From contig JAVTVX010000027.1 in NCBI GenBank assembly GCA_033439265.1, positions 5,099,001-5,163,000 of the forward strand: a stretch of DNA of 64,000 bases. The letters run 5' to 3'. The notes under the pieces are model-generated. The model did no database searches. It was given only the letters and a program-made list of their open reading frames with translations, and was not told where the DNA came from. Shown here piece by piece: positions 60,090 through 64,000 of this stretch. The position numbers were made by a program, and so were the translations under genes. The DNA is from Dillenia suffruticosa (lineage: Eukaryota; Streptophyta; Magnoliopsida; Dilleniales; Dilleniaceae). Position 1 is the first letter of the stretch. Each line of letters begins with the position of its first letter.

Positions 60090-61110
60090 GGAAATTGGAA
60101 AAAAAATTTAATTCTCTGAAAATTAATTCTTTTATATAGAGAGAGTTTAAAATAAATTTTTTAGAGAGAGAATCAATATACGTGGTTTATCCATAGTTTG
60201 GTAGGACAAAACTATTTTTTTAGACACAGAAAATAAATGTATTTAAAGAGAGAAGTATGAACTAAATTGTTTTTCTAAAACGAGAAAACTATTATATTTA
60301 GTTTTAAAGAAAATTTTAAATTTAATTTTTTAAGAGCAAGAAAATTACAAATAATATATTTAAAGAGACAAAATTTAAAATAATTTTTTAATAGAGAAAA
60401 TGTGAATTAAATTGATTTTTTAAGAAAAAAAATAATGTGCCAAAGTGAGAAAAAGTAGAATCAATATATTTACAAAGAGAATATGTATTAATTTATTTTT
60501 TATAAAGAGGAAAAATTAATATACTTAATTTGAAGAGAGGAAAACTAAAATTTATATTTCCATATAGAGAAGTTAAAATCGATGTTTTTAATTATAAAGG
60601 GAGAAAAACATAATTTCATTCTTTTGAAGAAAAAATTTAAAATCAATATTTAGAGTAAGAACATGTCAATTAAATAAATTTTTTTAGAGAGATTTAATGT
60701 GCCTACTTTTAAAGTAAGAAAAACTAAGTCTAATATTTTAGAAAGAGAAAATATAAATTAAATAGATTTTTTCAAACAGAAAATTTATTTTTAGAAAGAG
60801 AAAAATTAAGTTTTATATCTTAAAGAGAAAAATTAAAATCAAAGATCTAAATAGAAAATATGAATTTGTGTTTTTTTTTTTAGAGAAAATTAATGTGTTT
60901 AATTTTTTTTAAAAAAAAAAACAAAGAAAAATTAGAGTTTATATTTTGAGAAAGAAAACGTGAAATTAATTTATATATAGAAAAAGAAAAGATTAATATG
61001 CTTATTTTTAGAGAGGAAAAAAATAGAATTTATATTTTTTTACAAAGAAAACTAAAAAAAATACACTTAAGACAGAATATGAACTAAATTGATTTTTTTC
61101 TTCTAATATT
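60090..61110. repeat. Degenerate AT-rich repeat with GAGAAAA blocks
   Basis: Purine blocks (AGAGAGAAAA, AAAGAGAAAAATTAA and similar) recur every ~35-45 bases, all on the + strand, separated by T-rich text (TTTATATTTTT, AATTGATTTTTT). It looks like an old tandem array. Period and copy number need a self-alignment. Confidence 0.55.
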
Positions 61111-62079
61111 TTCTCAGTGACCTTTTACTTCATATCAAATGCTTTATTTGTTCACCAATACGAGAAAAGGAGAAACTCCAATTTTATTCTCGTTTTTGTA
61201 TCCCTTAAAATTTTCCTCCTACCACACATCCCCTTAATTAAAAAAAAAAAAAAACAAAAATCCCATTTTTGGCTTATTTAATAAATAAGATAATATCAAG
61301 ATGAAACTAAGTTCCCAATTCTCTCTTATGTAGGGATGCCCTACACATCCGGGATACCTATACAGCCCACGTGCTATAACTCTTGCACCGTGAATGAAGC
61401 AAAACGCATCTCTCAGAAGAACTGCACTTGCCTAATGGTTTATAGGTATACATTTCAACAAACAAGACCATGCCATGGAACATTATGATGGTGCAACCAA
61501 ACCAGAATTTCATTACCACGCACCATCTAATGCATGGCTAATCCAATCTACAGACGCACCAAAGACTGGATCATGTGAATCCTTCACTCTGCAACTAAAT
61601 GGACCTTGATTGAACAGACCAAGGCCCAGGCTTTTTACAGATATTCAGTACAGCTGGTATTACCAATTGCACCAAGCAAATACAACTTCCCTTTCAACCT
61701 GAAGCACCAGACAAATGTAAATGCCTATATGTATGCTCTTGCTTATTTGTGTGCTTAGCACTTACATTTATTTTCCTTTCATGTCTTTTTATAGAAAAAT
61801 TATGAAAAAGCAGTAGCATCATGCTCTACAAATCCAGGTTCCCGCAAACCTACCTACCTCTCTCTCCATCAGAAAGTGCAAATCGAAGTCCAACTCCATA
61901 AAAAATACCATGAATGGTTAAGGAAAATTGCAATTCCTTTATAAAGATGAAACCAAATAAATAAATATACAAACAAACGGTATGGCAACATAAGCCACGA
62001 AATATTTGAAATGGCCTTGCCTCAAAGCGATTCAAATCCCAAATTCTAACCCAATAGAAGGGATATCCATGGTGCCAGG
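61111..62079. other. 3' flank of the SRFR1-like gene
   Basis: From ~61300 the composition becomes less AT-rich. The 3' UTR of the minus-strand gene probably lies here. No other gene recognised. Confidence 0.45.
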
Positions 62080-63956
62080 CTACATCTCAACAGCCTGCAG
62101 AAAGTTTTAAAATCGGAAGATGAGATTACAATTATCTATGAGATTAGATCATTTTAATCGGAAGTCTTTTTCAATGTAGAGGGGATTAAGAGGGGATCTC
62201 AGTGTCTGCACTGGGAACAAATTAATTTCCAAACTTACAATTTTCCTCGCATTATTATTCTAATACCCATATTTGTTACCAATGACACAAACATGACATA
62301 GTGTGACATGGAAAATCCCCAAAACAAGGAAAAAAATTTGACATGGCATGAAAGTGTTTAGTAGAACATACACAAACATTTGCATGAGTATAGAATCAAA
62401 ATTTATACACGTGAAAATACTCATGAAAATTCCAAATTATGTTTACAATCTAAAAAACTTGGCCTCCATGACCCAGCCAAGTCAGCAGTATATCCTACCT
62501 GTGTCCACACTATGTCCAAGATCAAATCTAACCACTTTTTTTTTGGACACATGAAAAAACATGGATATGGTGTGTGAGTGCATCATAGAGTACAAGCAAG
62601 GACATGGTAAACCAAACGCAATGGAACTCAAATAGAGTGAACACTACTCACTTTTTCAGGACTCAAGCTCCGGTCATCATAAGAGCTAAGTGCAGCAACA
62701 ACTGATCCTGTTGTCGGAAGAGCTGTTGCTACATCCGGATAATCTTTCCATGATGTTGTAACCTTGACAGATGGATACAACCAAGTCTTTATGGAATCCA
62801 CAAAGGAGTCTGGATCAAAATTCAGGATGGCTTCCCAGTCCACCTGCCAGCCTTGAGGGATAGACCCAGTGACCTCCATGTTAGCAGCAAGAAACAATCC
62901 TAAAAGAACAACATAGCCAACAGCGGCAGAACCCCTGGATAATGGCATGAAATTGTACCTATAACATGATGGACTCAAATCAGACCACCAACTAAAAGGT
63001 TCCTGTCAGAACATTTATTCATGGGCAGATTTTACCAGTAATAAGTCATTCTTAAAATAGCATCTCTCACACTCTCAAGCATACTGAAGTCAGTCGACGC
63101 ATTAGCTTCACCACAGTAACAATTGCACAATGCCTGCATATTCAGAGGGAAGCAGTCAGATGAAAAGTTCTTAAATCTAGACAGCCACATTAGTCAGAAT
63201 AAGAGAACAGGAAAGACACGATTGGTGCACAGACTAGGCCCCCCTAAAGTTTAGCTGCCCCACACAGGATAAGAACAAGGGTAAGAATTTAACATAAAGC
63301 ATGCAGCTCAAGGCCTAGACCAGACTCAAAAACTACACATCAGAACAGAGATAAGCATGAAAAAGAGGTTGAACAATTGGCAAGAAGGTGATAAAAGCAC
63401 AAGCTAAACTTGCACGATTTACCAGCACATCCTTTTCCCAGGATATGCTTCCAAATAAGTTAAGAATCCCACCCACTTAGTTTTAAACAGTTATATCTTG
63501 CATATGCACGTCCAAATTGCATAGACAATCAACACAGAAAAGTATCTCACAATTGCAGAGCTGATGGTCTGCATCACCATGCAGAACTGTCCACAATTGA
63601 CCGGGATCTCTTTTGGCCTATACTATGAAATTGCAGAATCGAAAATTTGTAAATCTTTTGGCATTTTGGATGATTAGTCTAACCACTACATTGATGCTGG
63701 CTTTGCATAATCCTAGAGATTCTATTCATGACACATCGATCGGTCAATTAAATAATCAACCAAAACAATAATTCAAGAGACAGACCACAAGTAAAGAATA
63801 TAATCTCAACAAAAGTAAAAGTAGAACAAGGATCAAGCTGAAGAATGGGATCTAATGTGACATACCTCCCATGCCATTGTCATTTCTGCATCAAATTCAT
63901 CCCATCTTGATGGTGTGCAAGGAGTTCTGATAGCAAAGTCAAAACCACGATCTCCC
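62080..63956 (-). CDS. SRFR1-like: SRFR1-like protein, last four coding exons (5' part outside the window)
   Basis: Exons on the minus strand: 63956-63866 (GDRGFDFAIRTPCTPSRWDE, FDAEMTMAWE), 63133-63036 (ALCNCYCGEANASTDFSMLE, SVRDAILRMTYY) and 62958-62652 (YNFMPLSRGSAAVGYVVLLG, LFLAANMEVTGSIPQGWQVD, ... VVAALSSYDDRSLSPEK). A tiny last exon, 62094-62080, encodes AVEM and the stop. All junctions are GT-AG and in phase. The sequence fits the conserved C-terminal region of SUPPRESSOR OF RPS4-RLD1. That TPR-containing protein restrains effector-triggered immunity and interacts with TIR-NB-LRR receptors, EDS1 and TCP factors. The hydrophobic VGYVVLLGLFLAANM stretch is part of this conserved region. 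Reading straight through the last donor would add VSSVHSI instead of AVEM. The TPR part lies beyond the right edge. More exon sequence may lie at 63957-64000. Confidence 0.85.
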
Positions 63957-64000
63957 CTGGCAACAGGGCATAAACAGGTATGAGAGATAAAAATAGTGGC

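Overview
The window is nuclear DNA of a flowering plant, most likely a eudicot. The evidence is GT-AG introns, AT-rich spacers, and plant-only families: FRIGIDA-like, plant U-box, lysine-rich arabinogalactan protein, GASA and DUF1645. Nothing points to bacterial or organellar DNA. Coordinates of spliced genes come from reading splice sites by eye, without transcript support.

Four host genes look intact as far as the window shows them. A FRIGIDA-LIKE gene (FRL3 type, + strand, 5' end outside) ends at 1736. A PUB4-type U-box/ARM E3 ligase (+, coding 17567-21293) probably sits behind a long 5'-leader intron that reaches back towards ~9.4 kb. A lysine-rich arabinogalactan protein gene (AGP18 type, -, 54905-53543) has a GPI signal in its second exon. 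The 3' end of an SRFR1-like gene (-, ~63956-62080) runs off the right edge. They form no operon or pathway unit. Their roles are flowering-time regulation, ubiquitination, the cell surface and immune restraint.

Most of the rest is a graveyard of broken genes and mobile DNA. At 3.2-4.1 kb there is a two-exon piece of an aspartic protease gene. At 22.4-24.0 kb lies a 1.6-kb hairpin (foldback) element, followed by a very long perfect (TCG)n run. At 26 and 47 kb sit two related GASA pseudogenes that share an in-frame TGA at the same cysteine codon. A DUF1645 pseudogene (27.0-27.6 kb) and a truncated ORF (30.0-30.4 kb) bracket a 2.4-kb tandem array with a ~160-bp unit. A 5'-truncated LINE with target-site duplication lies at 31.4-32.2 kb.

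From ~33.6 to ~46.5 kb the DNA looks like a large, decayed CACTA (En/Spm-type) element. It has subterminal-type GCGACGAA/TTCGTCGC repeats on both sides and exons of a CACTA transposase on the minus strand. Between them lie fragments of unrelated host genes with intron flanks: the cryptochrome 1 C-terminal exon, one pyridoxal kinase exon and one histidyl-tRNA synthetase exon. A second, shorter foldback element (43.6-44.5 kb), whose ends resemble those of the first, is embedded there. Copies of a tRNA-derived SINE and hAT-like MITEs are scattered through the window.

The most interesting signals are the foldback family with nested hairpins, the gene-capturing CACTA-like element, the TGACGTGT-rich tandem array and the paired GASA relics.
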